DNA from: Halostella salina
Lineage (GTDB): Archaea > Halobacteriota > Halobacteria > Halobacteriales > Natronoarchaeaceae
Assembly (NCBI RefSeq): GCF_003675855.1
Contig: NZ_RCIH01000009.1
Span: forward strand, 62,001-126,000
Reading direction: 5' to 3'
DNA length: 64,000 nucleotides
Positions within the stretch are counted from its first letter, which is position 1, and the number at the start of each line of letters is the position of its first letter. The translations under genes were made by a program, and so were the position numbers. Below are positions 34,800-44,427 of this stretch, in pieces. The notes below the pieces were generated by a model that was not told the DNA's origin, did not search any database, and worked only from the letters and a program-made list of their open reading frames with translations.

Positions 34800-35372
34800 C
34801 TACTGGTCGGTCAACAGATCGGCTGCCTCGTCGATGTCTCGAAGACGGACTTGGGCAGTACAGGCATCGATGAGCTCGGAGATCTGAGCGAGACTCAGCG
34901 GCCGATAGTTCAGGAGTTCAGCGCTGACGTTGATTCGCTTCGCGTCGGTTCGGAGCAACGGGTATTCGTCGGTATCGTTGTTGTGCTCGTGTCCGTGAAT
35001 CGCCCAGCCAGCCCAGCTGTTCGGAATGTTCTCCGGGCGGTGAGTGCAGTAGAAGTCCCGCTCCGGCCCCGAAAGCACGCACGACTCGACGACGGGGAAG
35101 GGCGCATCGCGCGGGTCAAGCCCCATGTCATGGTTTCCGCGGACGAGAAGGTCACCACTGAGCTGATCGAACCGTTCTATCGTCTCCGTACCGTCCCGCA
35201 TATCCATAGCGACATCGCCGAGATGGATGAGAGTATCATCCGGATCAACTATCTCATAGTAGCGGTCGAGCATAGTTGAATCCATTTCACCGGGGGAACT
35301 GAACGGGCGGTCACAGTACTTGATGATGTTCGTATGCCCGAAATGGTGGTCTGAAATGAGATACCGAGTCAT
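34800..35372 (-). CDS. Calcineurin-like metallophosphoesterase
   Basis: All family motifs are present in 190 residues: YLISDHHFGHTNI (Asp, His), LIHLGDVAMD (GD), LLVRGNHDMG (GNHD), FYCTHRPEN (His) and AIHGHEHNND (GHxH). The start is the ATG of MTRYLISDHHF; an upstream start would add 28 residues without motif content. It resembles phage and archaeal phosphoesterases acting on small phosphodiesters or nucleic-acid ends. The C-terminal third (PLSLAQISELIDACTAQVRL) is family-typical. It sits between the two MoxR modules. Confidence 0.85.
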   Translation of the reverse strand: MTRYLISDHHFGHTNIIKYCDRPFSSPGEMDSTMLDRYYEIVDPDDTLIHLGDVAMDMRDGTETIERFDQLSGDLLVRGNHDMGLDPRDAPFPVVESCVLSGPERDFYCTHRPENIPNSWAGWAIHGHEHNNDTDEYPLLRTDAKRINVSAELLNYRPLSLAQISELIDACTAQVRLRDIDEAADLLTDQ

Positions 35373-35527
35373 TTGTGTTCCGATATCGACTGTCAAACAT
35401 GTAAGAATATCGGCTGAAAGTCCGTCAGCGTAGAGGCTTCCGAACGGCTTCTCCACTTTTTCTGTGGCAGGACCTTACGTTCCTCTTACGCTTCAAAGTC
35501 TTGGGCCGTAGTTTCGCTTAGTAGAGT

Positions 35528-35863
35528 TTATTTGCCGTCGTACACGTCCGACAGATCCTCAGTGAAGTAAACATACTCCCGATCCACCGTCTTGAACTCG
35601 GTATCGTTGAAGTTGACCGGTCCGGCGGAGATATCACCGGGATCGCGGATCGTTTCTCTGACTGTCTCGGTGTAGGCCAAGTCTTTCTCCTGTAAACTCG
35701 TCGTGACAGCATCAATACTGTACTCGAATGCCGAACTACGGAACAGATCCACAGCGAGACCCTCCTCCATCATGAGCTCGTGTGTATCTTGTTCCAATGC
35801 TTGGCCTGCGGTGAACACATCGTCCAGATACTGTTTTTCGTTGTCGTTCAGCGGCGTCGTCAT
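35528..35863 (-). CDS. Hypothetical protein of 111 residues
   Basis: It starts MTTPLNDNEKQYLDDVFTAG with ELMMEEGLAVDLFRSSAFEY and ends DREYVYFTEDLSDVYDGK. Mostly helical and acidic. No domain recognised. It lies upstream of the phosphoesterase on the same strand with a 155-base gap, and divergent from the Fic pseudogene. Confidence 0.5.
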   Translation of the reverse strand: MTTPLNDNEKQYLDDVFTAGQALEQDTHELMMEEGLAVDLFRSSAFEYSIDAVTTSLQEKDLAYTETVRETIRDPGDISAGPVNFNDTEFKTVDREYVYFTEDLSDVYDGK

Positions 35864-36027
35864 AGCAGGCGTTATTGCCAGGACCCTCTTGTACTTAATT
35901 CCGATTCGGCGCTCGATCCCGTTTCGACGCACCTGTCAACGGCGGTCAAATACGTATTCGGCTGTCCGTAGTATCAGGTGTTTTTACCTACACACCGCGC
36001 AAACCGGATTGCAGGGTGAGTTAGAGC

Positions 36028-36509
36028 GTGGCCACTGTAGAAGAGTTCTTTCGGGAGTCCAACGCGATAGAAGATGTCTACAGCGACGCAGCCCTCGAAG
36101 ACAGTTTCGATGCCTGGAACTACCTGACCCAGCAGGATGAGTTGACTCACGAAGTCGTTCAGGAAGGCCACCGGTTGATCCTTACGAACCGCCAACCAGA
36201 AATAGCGGGCCAATACCGTGACAGCCAGGTCTACGTGGGGGACCACGTCCCTCCCGACCCCGCGGTGGTTCATCTGAAGATGGAGAACTGTTGGGAGAGG
36301 TTCCGAAGACAGGTGCGGAAGCTGTGAAGTGGCACGTGTCCTTTGAGACAATTCATCCATTTCCAGACGGCAACGGGCGGATCGGACGCATGCTCTACCT
36401 TTGGCAGTGCCGTCAGATCGACGTGGAACCCGAACTGTGGACCGCGGAGGAGCGCCAACAGTACTACAGCCTCTTCGACGGACGGGACGGCATACTGGAA
36501 TCCGAGTAG
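36028..36509 (+). pseudogene. Fic/Doc-family gene split by a frameshift
   Basis: The first frame has the Fic N-terminus (FFRESNAIEDVYSDAALEDS, then LTHEVVQEGHRLIL and the flap-like IAGQYRDSQVYVGDHVPP) and stops early. In the next frame TGAEAVKWHVSFETIHPFPD continues into GNGRIGRMLYLWQCRQ, a perfect HPFxxGNGRxxR catalytic motif. The junction lies near 36305 and needs a one-base change. Fic proteins transfer AMP or other nucleotides to target proteins. As read, the catalytic part has no N-terminus. The GTG at 36028 is the only plausible start. Confidence 0.85.
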
Positions 36510-36626
36510 GGAACGAAATCTCACCCGGTTCACGGGGGATTGAACCCCGGGAGACCCGGTGACTTGTCTCTCGGCAGATCCATATTTTGATGGAGGGAGA
36601 GCAATTTTGACTCGCTGAGAGATCGT

Positions 36627-36851
36627 ATGAGAAACATCGTGAACTGCCCCCACTGCGGAACGGAAGTCCAGGTATCAACAACCGTCGAGGAGACTGGCGT
36701 AGAGTACCACGTCGCTGGAACGCGGAAGGAGGCGAAATACGCGACAGCGTACCCGGTAGGCGAACCGCCGTTCAAGATTGCTACGACCTGTGGCAATGGA
36801 CATCGGTTTTTCGCGCTGTACACCGCGTCGGGTAGTCCAGTAATCGAATAG
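36627..36851 (+). CDS. Small zinc-binding protein of 74 residues
   Basis: It reads MRNIVNCPHCGTEVQVSTTV and later FKIATTCGNGHRFFALYT, giving CxxC and C-x3-H zinc ligands around a short beta domain. The gene is convergent with the giant HEAT gene of module B, 35 bases apart. Such ribbons occur widely in haloarchaea without assigned role. Confidence 0.6.
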   Translation: MRNIVNCPHCGTEVQVSTTVEETGVEYHVAGTRKEAKYATAYPVGEPPFKIATTCGNGHRFFALYTASGSPVIE

Positions 36852-36886
36852 TGCGGGCAGTTCCGCTCCCCGGACGGTGGAGCGGC

Positions 36887-39800
36887 TTACCCCCCGGAGT
36901 CAAGTCGTGCCAAACATTGGGACGCGTAATGGCGAACGTTCGGGTCGGGGTCGGACGTGAGTGCCTCTATCTGTGTGGCCACGGCACCAACGGAATTAGG
37001 GGCGGTATCAGCCAACTCGATCAACGCCTGCAGTGCCGCTTTCTGCACCGCAACGCCAGCTTCCGAGGCAAGTGTGACTAATTGGTCGACGGCGGTCGAA
37101 CGGACGCGCAGATACCGGATTCCAAGCGTTTTGATGGCCGTACAGCTCTCACTGGGTTGTTCAGCATTCTGTGCCTGCTCGAAGAGTGCCGTGATGAGGT
37201 CCCGTGGTGACATTTCACCGCTGTTACAGAGTGGGATCAACTGGTCGTGAGCAACAGTGGCGACCTTGTCATTCGTGTCCGTGACCATCGAAAGTAGGCG
37301 GTCAATGGCGTCGTCCGGCGGGATGGCCCCCGACCGCCCCAGGTCACCGATAGTGTTCGTGGCGAGGCGACGCGTCAGCCACGCGTCCGCGGAGAGGGAG
37401 TTTGCTATCACCTCGAGTCCGGTATCTCGGGCCGACTCGTCAGCGACCACCGGCACTAACCGATCGAGGGCTGCGATTCGGGAGCGCTCGTCGCGCTCGG
37501 CCGGGGAGAGTTCAGCTATCGCCTCCGTGATCCGCTCACAGGACTGAACGCCGAAGTCATCGACGACGATGTCGAGCGCTTCCGTCCGGTCGTCGCCGCT
37601 CGCTCGAACCAGGAATCGAGCCGTGGCCGCCGGGGTCGGTTCCGGCCGCCCGACCAGATCGGGGAATTCCTGCAGAGCAGTCAGGTACTTGCCGTTCCCC
37701 GCGGAGGCGGCGGCGTTCGCCGCTGCCTCGTGGACCAACCGGTAATGGGAATCATCCCCTTCCTCGTCCGTGTTGGTGTACCCTCCAACGGTCACCGACC
37801 GGGTTGCTTTCTCGAGTACCGATTCGAAGCCGCTGCGACACGCCGATAACGCATCCGCATCACCGTGTTGCTCTCTAAGGACGACGGCGGTTCGGTAAAT
37901 GGCGTACTCAGCGCGAATGAGGGGAATAGAGTCTTCGGTGATTGCTTTCCCAGCGTCCGCAAGCGGCTGGCTGACCGCATCGGGATGTTCTCGTGCGAGC
38001 CGATCCAGCAGTACGGTGGCGTGATGACACGCGAACGGCCTGGTCGTCGAACACAGAAACGACAGAAGCGTGTCAACGAATGGTTGAGCGTGATCGAGAT
38101 CGTCAGAGGGGGTTGCGACGAGTGCCCGAAGAATACTGAGGTCCAGATGCGGTTCCTCGTCGTCGAGATACGGGAGATGGGGGAACACCTCCATTATCTC
38201 CGGCATATCGTGTCTGATGCGTCTGAGGCTGCTGATCGCGTTCTCTCGGCGGGTTCCATCGGCGCATTCGCCGATGGCTGCGATAGCGGGCGCAAACGGA
38301 CCTACCGTTTCGGGATGCTCAATTGCGACAGAATCGATCGTAGCAAGCGCCGTGTCAGCAACGAACCGGAGATCATTCGTAAGCCACAGCAAGCGTGCAC
38401 ACAGTCGTTCAGGGTCGTCGTAGAGCGAGGTGTCGGCGCCGATGAACGCTGCCGTCTCCTTTCGCACGATCGGGTCCGGGTCGCCGAGAAGAACGTACAG
38501 GTGGGCTTTTGTCTCTTCATTGACCGTCTCGATATCGGATCCTTGAACCAGCGTGCGAAGCGATCGCACTGCCTGGCGTCGGATGATTGGGTCGGGGTCG
38601 TGTGCGAACGTGCGGAGATGGTCCGCTGTCTCTGCTGTCGCCAGGTCCAGCGAGGTGACGTTCGTTTCCTCAGGTAGTGGTTCCGTCAGCGTACTCGCTC
38701 GAACCAGGAGGTGCAGGACGGTCCTGTCCCGAAGGTCGGGTGACTCCTCTGCAACAGCCACGAGGCGGTCCGCGACGGCAGTTTCTCGCTCTTGCCGAGG
38801 GGTTGCGAGTTCGGTCGCAAGGGCATCGACGGCGTTGGTGCCGTCGATCGCCTCCACCGAGGGGAGTCCTGCCGTCGTCTCCGAACCTGTTTTACCGGAT
38901 GTGTTTGCAGCCTCAGTTCCAGTAACGCGCTCCGCGAGACTGGTTGCGGCGTCCCGCACCGACGCCTTCGGATGGAACTGGAGGCGAGCAAGCTGATCGT
39001 GTGCGACTGTGCCGTGTGCCGCTGCCGCTGTGAGCCAGTCGACGATGGTCTCATCCTGCCCGTACGGGAGGATCGAAAGCGGGAACGAACAGGTATCGGG
39101 GAGAGCATGCGGAACGTTGTCCGCGACAGCGGTCAGCAGGTTGACCGTGGTGACGTTGCCGAACTGCTTCACGATACCGTAGACGTCGTCGTGGTACGAG
39201 GCCGCGATCAGCGACGCGGACTGTGGCTGCGAGACAAGTTGATCGAGCACGGGGTCGGGCAGTTCGGTGATGGCTCCCTCACACACCGAAGCGATACTCG
39301 ATCCAAGCAGCTCATCGTGTTCAAGGAGGCCCCCCATGCCACGGAGGATCCCCGGGTCGTCGTTGACGAGGTGGAGAACCATCAGACGGGCGAACACAGC
39401 CACACGAGCCGGTGTCTCCGCGTACAGTAGCGCTCCCGCGACATGTCCCCGCAGAGCGTCCGACCGCTCCTCATCCCCGATCACGTGGAGCAGCGCCCGC
39501 TGGTGGGCCCCATTCAGCGTCACGCCCCCGTCGGCGACCCCGGATTTGAGCGCGAGCCCGAGTTCGGGTTGATCGACCCTGCCTATCTGCTCGATGAGGC
39601 GACCCGTAACCGGCGCGACAACACCGGGACAGCACCTGCAGATCTCGCCGATCGCTTCGGTGATACGGCCTTCCGATGGACCAGTTCTGTCCACCGTCGC
39701 AGCACTGGCGGCCAAGTAATCACACAGCCGTTGGACGGTCGCTTTAGCTGTTTGATCGTCCGGCCCTCCCGAAGCGGCGTCACCTGCCGCACTGACTACG

Positions 39801-41359
39801 TCCAGTGCTGATGGCCAGTGGGCAGCAGCGGCTGGATCTGTGAAGACAGAGAGCGCTACCGTCGCAGGATCAGTGTCCCGAGTTGCATCGGTGCGTTGGA
39901 TTCGTCGCAATCCATGGAGTGCGTACTCGGGTGCAGTCAGGTCGGCAAGCAACTTCTTCAGAAAGTCGATCGAACGGGTCGCGCTGTCGGGGTGTTCAGT
40001 GCCGATATGCGTGACCAGCGCCACTACGGTCCCGAGCTCGGCCTCGTCCAACTGGTCGATATCGAGCCGTTCGACCGCATCGAGGAACGACTCACACGCG
40101 TTGCTCTCGATGAGTGCGTCGCCAGCGGCGGTCACGACATCCGCGGTGATGTCCTCGGCATCGTTGACCGGGGAGTTCTCAGCGAGGAGCGACCAGCAGG
40201 CCAGCTCTGCGCAGTGGCGGGCGGTTCGGGCGGGCGGGGACTGCGTGAGGCTCGCGCTCAGATACCGCACAGCGCTGTCTCTGACTGCCTGGGGAGCCGC
40301 AAGCGAGCGGCGGAGTGTAACTCGGTCGAGTGCTGTATCGCTCCCACCGTCAGCCATCAGTTCCAGAGTGGCGAAGGTGGTCTGTCGAACGTCGTCGGAC
40401 TCGGCAGTCGCGCCCGATCGAAGGGTAGCCCGGTATTTTTCGCCCACGGTGGGCCCTCCACTGACCAGTCGACGAATGCTCTCGTATGCCGTGAGCCGGA
40501 CGTCTTCGATCCGGTCACGGGCCGCGTCAGCCAGCGCCTCGTGGACGGCTGCAGGCGCTGTGTCCGGGATTCCGATGACCTCCTCTTCGACTGTCTCGAC
40601 GCCGTAGAGCCGTCCAGTCGCTCGTGCTGCGGCGGTGCGAACCTGTTCAGACGGGTGGGACAGTAGTTCCGGAAGGGTATCAGTTGGAGGCACGAGCCAC
40701 GGGAGGACGAGGCCGACTCGGCCGAGGTTGTCGAGTGAGCCCGCGATCGCATCCGTGCTGTCGGCATCCAGTCCCCACACCTGTTGAGCAACGAATGGAC
40801 GCACGACCGCAGGCTCGTTCGCGCCGATGCGGGCCAGGGCGGAGGCGATCTCGACAACCTCGAACGCACCACGGGACTGACCGAACAAACCTTCCGCCTC
40901 GCGGTTCACGTCGACCCCCTCCGCGAGCGCAGGAACGCTTCGCCGCACGATCCCCGGCGCGTGGCTACCAAGGAGCCCGAGGACGGCACTCGCCGTGATC
41001 ACCGATGCACCACGCTGCTCCTCATCTCGGAGAACGTTCTCCAGATGCGGGAGGACAGGATCGAGTCCAACCGGTTCGTTCACACAGACCCGCTGTAAGT
41101 CCGTCGCAAGACCGAATCCGATCGGGTAGCCGTCAGCAAGTGTGTCCGCGAGCGATTTGCCGGCCGCCAGATACTGCTCCTCGCTGTCCGCCACGTAGAG
41201 TACCCGGTGGAACGCCGTCCTGGCGACCGCTGGATCCTCCGCGGAAAGATACTGACACAGCCGATCAACTGCTCTCTCCGTCTCGAGTTCAGATCGTTCG
41301 TAGTCCCGGATTAGCTCCCACGTATCGGCGACACTCGCCAGGGGAGTATCGGGATTCAC
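36887..41359 (-). CDS. Giant HEAT-repeat protein, module B
   Basis: The 1490-residue protein is HEAT repeats along almost its whole length (HPSEQVRTAAARATGRLYGV, DPDPIIRRQAVRSLRTLV, DPDPNVRHYASQCLARL), with no propeller. A disordered Thr/Ser-rich insert (TEAANTSGKTGSETTAG) lies near residue 830. The ATG overlaps the VWA stop by 4 bases, so all three module-B genes form one tight operon in the order MoxR, VWA, HEAT. In module A the HEAT gene is upstream of MoxR, so order is not conserved though content is. Likely the scaffold or target-recognition subunit of the ATPase/VWA pair. Confidence 0.8.
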   Translation of the reverse strand: MNPDTPLASVADTWELIRDYERSELETERAVDRLCQYLSAEDPAVARTAFHRVLYVADSEEQYLAAGKSLADTLADGYPIGFGLATDLQRVCVNEPVGLDPVLPHLENVLRDEEQRGASVITASAVLGLLGSHAPGIVRRSVPALAEGVDVNREAEGLFGQSRGAFEVVEIASALARIGANEPAVVRPFVAQQVWGLDADSTDAIAGSLDNLGRVGLVLPWLVPPTDTLPELLSHPSEQVRTAAARATGRLYGVETVEEEVIGIPDTAPAAVHEALADAARDRIEDVRLTAYESIRRLVSGGPTVGEKYRATLRSGATAESDDVRQTTFATLELMADGGSDTALDRVTLRRSLAAPQAVRDSAVRYLSASLTQSPPARTARHCAELACWSLLAENSPVNDAEDITADVVTAAGDALIESNACESFLDAVERLDIDQLDEAELGTVVALVTHIGTEHPDSATRSIDFLKKLLADLTAPEYALHGLRRIQRTDATRDTDPATVALSVFTDPAAAAHWPSALDVVSAAGDAASGGPDDQTAKATVQRLCDYLAASAATVDRTGPSEGRITEAIGEICRCCPGVVAPVTGRLIEQIGRVDQPELGLALKSGVADGGVTLNGAHQRALLHVIGDEERSDALRGHVAGALLYAETPARVAVFARLMVLHLVNDDPGILRGMGGLLEHDELLGSSIASVCEGAITELPDPVLDQLVSQPQSASLIAASYHDDVYGIVKQFGNVTTVNLLTAVADNVPHALPDTCSFPLSILPYGQDETIVDWLTAAAAHGTVAHDQLARLQFHPKASVRDAATSLAERVTGTEAANTSGKTGSETTAGLPSVEAIDGTNAVDALATELATPRQERETAVADRLVAVAEESPDLRDRTVLHLLVRASTLTEPLPEETNVTSLDLATAETADHLRTFAHDPDPIIRRQAVRSLRTLVQGSDIETVNEETKAHLYVLLGDPDPIVRKETAAFIGADTSLYDDPERLCARLLWLTNDLRFVADTALATIDSVAIEHPETVGPFAPAIAAIGECADGTRRENAISSLRRIRHDMPEIMEVFPHLPYLDDEEPHLDLSILRALVATPSDDLDHAQPFVDTLLSFLCSTTRPFACHHATVLLDRLAREHPDAVSQPLADAGKAITEDSIPLIRAEYAIYRTAVVLREQHGDADALSACRSGFESVLEKATRSVTVGGYTNTDEEGDDSHYRLVHEAAANAAASAGNGKYLTALQEFPDLVGRPEPTPAATARFLVRASGDDRTEALDIVVDDFGVQSCERITEAIAELSPAERDERSRIAALDRLVPVVADESARDTGLEVIANSLSADAWLTRRLATNTIGDLGRSGAIPPDDAIDRLLSMVTDTNDKVATVAHDQLIPLCNSGEMSPRDLITALFEQAQNAEQPSESCTAIKTLGIRYLRVRSTAVDQLVTLASEAGVAVQKAALQALIELADTAPNSVGAVATQIEALTSDPDPNVRHYASQCLARLDSGG

Positions 41360-43266
41360 GTATACCCCCGGAACAGGTTCCGGACCAGATCCATCAGCGT
41401 TGGCCCGACATCGCCCGCCCCGGTGTACACGACGCGGTCGAAGTACGTGTCGTGGTCGTATTCGTCGTCAAGGTACACCCCAAACACGGGACAGTGGCAC
41501 TGATCGACGGCACGTTCGTACGCATCGATGTCGTCCGCACGGCCGTCGGTGACCACCACGACGAACGGAACCGTACCGCTACCGTGGCCTGCACGGTGAC
41601 GGGCTACGGTAATCGCATCCGACAGCGGGGTACTGCCGGCTGCCCGTCCGGACACTAACCGATCGGACCAGGCGGCGGGGCGCGCACCGAACGGGAGTTC
41701 CAGATTCACGACCGACTCGTAGAGCGAACACACGGATACGTCGACGCCGACCGAGTGAAGTGCCACCGCTAGCTGACAAACGGCGTCCTCCGCGGGGATG
41801 ATACGGTTCGCCATCGTTCCGGACCGATCCAGAAACAGCTGGCAGGAGTAATCCTTGTCCTTTCCGGGTGTGAGCCGACTGAAGACCCGGTCTGACCCGT
41901 GGACTGCACTAACGAGCTCGCGGCTGTCGACGGTTCCTCGACGTGACCGCGGCTGTTTCCTGGGCCGTCGCTCCTTGCGGAGCCGTGAGTGCAACTGGTG
42001 TTCGAGTCGTCGAGCGCCCTTGCGTATCTCCGCCCATCGATCCGCCGGGCCACCCTCGTCCGTGGGTTCGAGAACCCGGATCCGGTCGACGTCCATGTCG
42101 TCGTCGGTGACCATCGTGACCAGGGTGGTCACGTCCTCCCGGACCTGTGCGTCCGGACTGAACCCGCCGCTTGCGTGGCGCCGGCGTACCCCGTCGACAT
42201 CAAGATTCGTGATTCCCGGGTCGGGGTCCGTCGGGTCGATCGCCACACTACCGCTCTCGTCACCGCTCACCGTTTTGCCGGCACCGTTGCCGTCCGTGTC
42301 GAGTCGTGCCGCCTCCTGTGGCGACCAGTCGCTCGCAGCGACCACGTCCGAGGGCTGTACCTCCGGCGTCTGGATGCGGCTCCGCTGCAACGAAGGGAGA
42401 TTCCGGAATATCGGACGGATCGTTTCAAAGAAGGTTCTGGCGCGCTCGACTCGCCTTCCGGGGTCGGGTTCGTTCCGCATCTCCGCCATGTACTCGTCGA
42501 CCAGCGCATCGATCTCGACGGCGGTGTCTCGATACTCCCCTTTGAGCTGCCGCCAGGAACAAGCCGGGTCCAACAGCTCTCGACAGCGGCCACTATCGAC
42601 TGTACCACGGTCCAGTAACGACAGCGAAAGCGCCTCGTAGACGGTGTACTCCTGAACTGGCGTTGCCCCGTCGCCCCCGCGCTCAACGGCCATTGTCAGG
42701 TTCGCCTCGACCGGCAGAACGGTCCGCACCGAGTCTGGGACAGCCGTCTCACTGAACTCCGCGACGAACTTGCGGTGACGGCGGTCTGCGATCCGAAACA
42801 GCGACGCACTCTTGAGGACGAAATCGTCGTGAATCCGGAATGCATCCGCCATCTGGGCCTCGATAGCGGCGTCCTCGGCTGCATTGTAAACGTGTTTGAA
42901 CAGCGACTGCCAGCGCGGGTGTATCTCGTCGATATGGGTGGCAAAGCGGTCGAAGCCGGAGTACAACACGTGTCCGAGCTCGTGGAACAGGAACGCCACC
43001 TGCATCAAGCGATCCCAGACGACAGGGTCAACGTCCGACAGGACCTGTTCGTACCGTCGTGTCGGGATCCGGATCTCATAGGAATCGGGGGCTTCCTTCG
43101 GCCGACACGAAGCCTCCGACGATGTGAGTCGAACGTGGATATCCGTCTCTCGGGGTGTACAGAGCGACGCGATCCGCTCTAACTCCTTCCGGCGGGCCTG
43201 TGATGACCGACGTGGGGTCAGCGACGCGACTGCCGCGTCCGGATCCGTCTCCTCAGTCAGATACAT
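41356..43266 (-). CDS. VWA-domain protein with N-terminal HExxH domain, module B
   Basis: The 636-residue paralogue of the module-A VWA protein. HELGH (95-99) lies in FLFHELGHVLYSGFDRF and is followed by YNAAEDAAIEAQMADAF. The C-terminal VWA has the MIDAS residues LDRSGTM, AGSTPLSD and VVTDGRADD. The linker is disordered (DPTDPDPGITNLDVDGVRRR) and a basic patch RLRKERRPRKQPRSRRG precedes the VWA, as in module A. The gene overlaps MoxR by 14 bases and the HEAT gene by 4, so strict stoichiometric expression is likely. The HExxH Glu and His residues are conserved in both copies, which argues for a metal-binding role. Confidence 0.85.
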   Translation of the reverse strand: MYLTEETDPDAAVASLTPRRSSQARRKELERIASLCTPRETDIHVRLTSSEASCRPKEAPDSYEIRIPTRRYEQVLSDVDPVVWDRLMQVAFLFHELGHVLYSGFDRFATHIDEIHPRWQSLFKHVYNAAEDAAIEAQMADAFRIHDDFVLKSASLFRIADRRHRKFVAEFSETAVPDSVRTVLPVEANLTMAVERGGDGATPVQEYTVYEALSLSLLDRGTVDSGRCRELLDPACSWRQLKGEYRDTAVEIDALVDEYMAEMRNEPDPGRRVERARTFFETIRPIFRNLPSLQRSRIQTPEVQPSDVVAASDWSPQEAARLDTDGNGAGKTVSGDESGSVAIDPTDPDPGITNLDVDGVRRRHASGGFSPDAQVREDVTTLVTMVTDDDMDVDRIRVLEPTDEGGPADRWAEIRKGARRLEHQLHSRLRKERRPRKQPRSRRGTVDSRELVSAVHGSDRVFSRLTPGKDKDYSCQLFLDRSGTMANRIIPAEDAVCQLAVALHSVGVDVSVCSLYESVVNLELPFGARPAAWSDRLVSGRAAGSTPLSDAITVARHRAGHGSGTVPFVVVVTDGRADDIDAYERAVDQCHCPVFGVYLDDEYDHDTYFDRVVYTGAGDVGPTLMDLVRNLFRGYT

Positions 43267-44203
43267 CGCTGAGTTGTCTGTCGATGAGCGTCCGGATCAG
43301 CGACTCGTCGTACTCGTCGACGCGCGCGACGAGTTCACTCCGCGCAGCCTCGGTGAGCGTCATGAACTCGTCCTCCATGAACCGGGCAATCCGGATGATC
43401 TCTCGGCTGGTGATCGGCGTCGCTAGTTCCCCGTCGGAATGGGCTTCCCGGAGCCGCTGTGCGAACGACACCAGCCGTTCGATCTCCGGTTCTCGCTCCC
43501 GGGCGAGGTTCGTCCGGTCGAACACGAGATCAACCTCGATCGATTCGGGCAGGTAATCGAGTTTGATGTGGCGAAAGCGGTCCTCGAAGGCGTCGTTCAG
43601 TTCGTAGGTCCCCTGATAGCCTGGGTTCGACGTTCCGACGACGCGGAACTGGTCGTGTGGCTGGATCTGCTCGCCCGTTTGAGGCAACGTCAGCGACCGC
43701 GTCCCGCGCTGTTCCATAACCGCGTTCAGCGCCGCCGCGGTGTTGGCGTCGGCCGCGTTGAGTTCGTCGAGGAGCAACACACCACCGACACGCGCAGCCC
43801 TGGTGAGCGGCCCGTCAACCCACTCCGTGACCGTCTCACCGTCGTCGCCGCTGACGAGGTGAAGCGAACCCAGCAGGTCCTCGCGGAACGTCGTTTCGGA
43901 GAGCGTGATCCGGTACAGGGGACGGTTTGTCTGCGCACAGACGTACCGAACCAGGAAGCTCTTGCCGACACCCGGCTGTCCCTTCAACACGACGTTCATG
44001 CCGAGGTCGAGGGCACGCGTGACTACCTCGACGTCAGTCCGGTCGCTCTCGCCTGCACGCTCGTGATACGTCTCCTGTTCGATCTCCGGAACTCGATCGT
44101 GGCCGATATCGTTTAGAACCGTCAGTTCCCGGAACCTGCGATCCGTCGGTTCCCCGGCCGTCTCAAGCGCCGATCGGCGCTGACTCGTCTCCGCGTCACT
44201 CAT
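43253..44203 (-). CDS. MoxR-type AAA+ ATPase, module B
   Basis: The 316-residue protein has Walker A GQPGVGKS (75-82), Walker B GVLLLDELNAAD and FRVVGTSNPGYQGTYELND in the sensor-1 region, followed by FEDRFRHIKLDY. It is closely similar to module A across the AAA core but lacks the N-terminal winged-helix-like extension, so the extra domain is the main difference. Walker A has Gln in place of the usual Pro at the second position. As first gene of the operon it starts about 15 bases inside GC-rich leader sequence; a promoter is not obvious. Confidence 0.9.
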   Translation of the reverse strand: MSDAETSQRRSALETAGEPTDRRFRELTVLNDIGHDRVPEIEQETYHERAGESDRTDVEVVTRALDLGMNVVLKGQPGVGKSFLVRYVCAQTNRPLYRITLSETTFREDLLGSLHLVSGDDGETVTEWVDGPLTRAARVGGVLLLDELNAADANTAAALNAVMEQRGTRSLTLPQTGEQIQPHDQFRVVGTSNPGYQGTYELNDAFEDRFRHIKLDYLPESIEVDLVFDRTNLAREREPEIERLVSFAQRLREAHSDGELATPITSREIIRIARFMEDEFMTLTEAARSELVARVDEYDESLIRTLIDRQLSDVSD

Positions 44204-44427
44204 CGCGGCCGAACACGCTCCATTTGGCGATGTTCGTCCTCAACAATAGCCACACACACAGTCGTCGCCCTCGTACTGTCCATGGATTGGGATGTCAACA
44301 GGTAATAATAAAGGTTATCGGTGCCCCTGTTTCACACGCAGCTGGAATCGATCGATAACGCCGTCTCGAATATATTCGCAGTCATGACACGATGATACTG
44401 AAGCAATTGATTCAGAAGTGTGGGGAC

